Assembly: GCA_963666825.2 (NCBI GenBank)
Contig: OY763044.2
Span: 1,364,001 to 1,428,000, forward strand
From: Saccharicrinis sp963666825
GTDB lineage: Bacteria; Bacteroidota; Bacteroidia; Bacteroidales; Marinilabiliaceae
Direction of reading: 5' to 3'
DNA length: 64,000 bases
The stretch's first letter is position 1. Each line of letters begins with the position of its first letter. A program made the translations under genes and the position numbers. The notes beneath the pieces are model-generated. The model saw only the letters and a program-made list of their open reading frames with translations. It did no database searches and was not told the DNA's origin. This document shows positions 63,571 through 64,000 of this stretch, piece after piece.

Positions 63571-64000
63571 TTAGTGTGGCATATGTAAATAATCAATATA
63601 TTTTTTAAAATCTTTTATTTGTAATGGAAGTTGTTCAAAATCAAATGATTTAACATTCGTTTTTAAACTCTTATTATAGCTTTCTAATTGAGGCCATGAC
63701 ACTTTGTTTATTACTTGATCAATCTCTTTTGCAAAAATATTCAGATTTGTCAGAGATAGCATTTCAGATAATTGTTTCCAGATAGGTATTAGATTATCAT
63801 CAAAACTCTGTAGTAAAATGTCTTTTTCTTCCTTAGTAAAAACCTTATCGTTTAATTTTTGATTTAAACGAATATCCTGGTTAGATGTTGGTTCTGTTAT
63901 ATTTTCAGCAGGCGTATTATTTGCTATGTCCTTATTGGAAGAATATGCTATTCCTGGTATAGAAATACTAAACTTGCTTCCTTTACCCGGAGTACTTTCC
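63571..64000 (-). CDS. C-terminal part of a histidine kinase (5' end outside window)
   Basis: The open frame enters from the right edge and ends in TAA at 63571. Its first residues (ESTPGKGSKFSISIP) are the G2 end of a HATPase_c domain. About 125 residues follow that are helical: a polar linker and a domain beginning FTKEEKDILLQSFDDN and ending FKKYIDYLHMPH. This tail resembles the small helical module found at the end of many Bacteroidota kinases, often behind a receiver domain. It is 49 bases upstream of the kinase-less sensor gene, so the two are likely co-transcribed. Confidence 0.82.
   Translation of the reverse strand, partial: ESTPGKGSKFSISIPGIAYSSNKDIANNTPAENITEPTSNQDIRLNQKLNDKVFTKEEKDILLQSFDDNLIPIWKQLSEMLSLTNLNIFAKEIDQVINKVSWPQLESYNKSLKTNVKSFDFEQLPLQIKDFKKYIDYLHMPH

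Noticed and set aside
1..64000. CRISPR arrays, insertion sequences, prophage, rRNA and tRNA genes
   Set aside because: No regularly spaced repeats, transposase or integrase genes, phage genes or cloverleaf-like segments were seen by eye; a tRNA scan was not possible.

Overview
The window looks like the chromosome of a low-GC member of the Bacteroidota, most plausibly the Bacteroidia near the Marinilabiliales/Marinifilaceae. That placement is inference. It rests on AT-rich sequence, almost no Shine-Dalgarno sites, several TTG/TTTG...TAnnTTTG promoters, and typical families: DUF3078, PD40 propellers, a TonB-dependent receptor, LytS/LytTR, GH127 and the carboxynorspermidine route. I saw no rRNA, tRNA, CRISPR array, prophage or insertion sequence. 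Most of the window is core chromosome.

Layout. 0-7 kb: the tail of an unknown protein, a Cache-type histidine kinase, an acyltransferase (plsC-like), the two carboxynorspermidine/spermidine genes (CANSDH then nspC), and a membrane metallophosphoesterase. 7-12.4 kb: a small unknown gene, a cytoplasmic GH13 amylase-family enzyme, and a large envelope protein combining an HExxH segment with a propeller and a probable barrel. 12.4-24 kb: a nucleoid-associated protein and the menaquinone cluster menF-menD-menB / chemotaxis receptor / menA-menC-menE, followed by an exported C1-family peptidase. 24-30 kb: an AHSA1-like protein, a ComEC-like channel, trkA-trkH potassium uptake and a cupin. 30-33 kb: a YrdC/Sua5 protein, an orphan gene-start remnant, a DUF3078 protein and an exported MsrB. 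33-38 kb: a secreted HExxH protein, a GH127 lipoprotein and an M24 Xaa-Pro peptidase in one run. 38-43 kb: a LytS/LytTR two-component pair facing a YfiR-TonB receptor pair. 43-47 kb: etfB-etfA-acyl-CoA dehydrogenase. 47-53 kb: a RimB-RimK fusion, an exported superoxide dismutase, a TPR/PD40 envelope protein, a DnaQ-like exonuclease and a FAH-family enzyme. 53-60 kb: two tiny proteins with acidic tails, an NfeD-type membrane protease, an EI24/CysZ-like protein, purB and an MsbA-like ABC exporter. 60-64 kb: a 1268-residue PAS/GAF sensor with no kinase domain, preceded on the same strand by the end of a histidine kinase.

How the genes fit together. Menaquinone synthesis, the ETF/acyl-CoA dehydrogenase triad and potassium transport suggest respiratory or redox-balanced heterotrophy. 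Exported SOD and exported MsrB protect the envelope from oxidation. The GH127 run could dismantle arabinosylated, proline-rich glycoproteins; this is inference from gene content. No single block is certainly a new system. The best candidates for follow-up are the GH127-peptidase run, the kinase-less multisensor beside its kinase, the etfB promoter framed by an inverted repeat, the hairpin abutting the menA start, and the pair of acidic-tailed mini-proteins.
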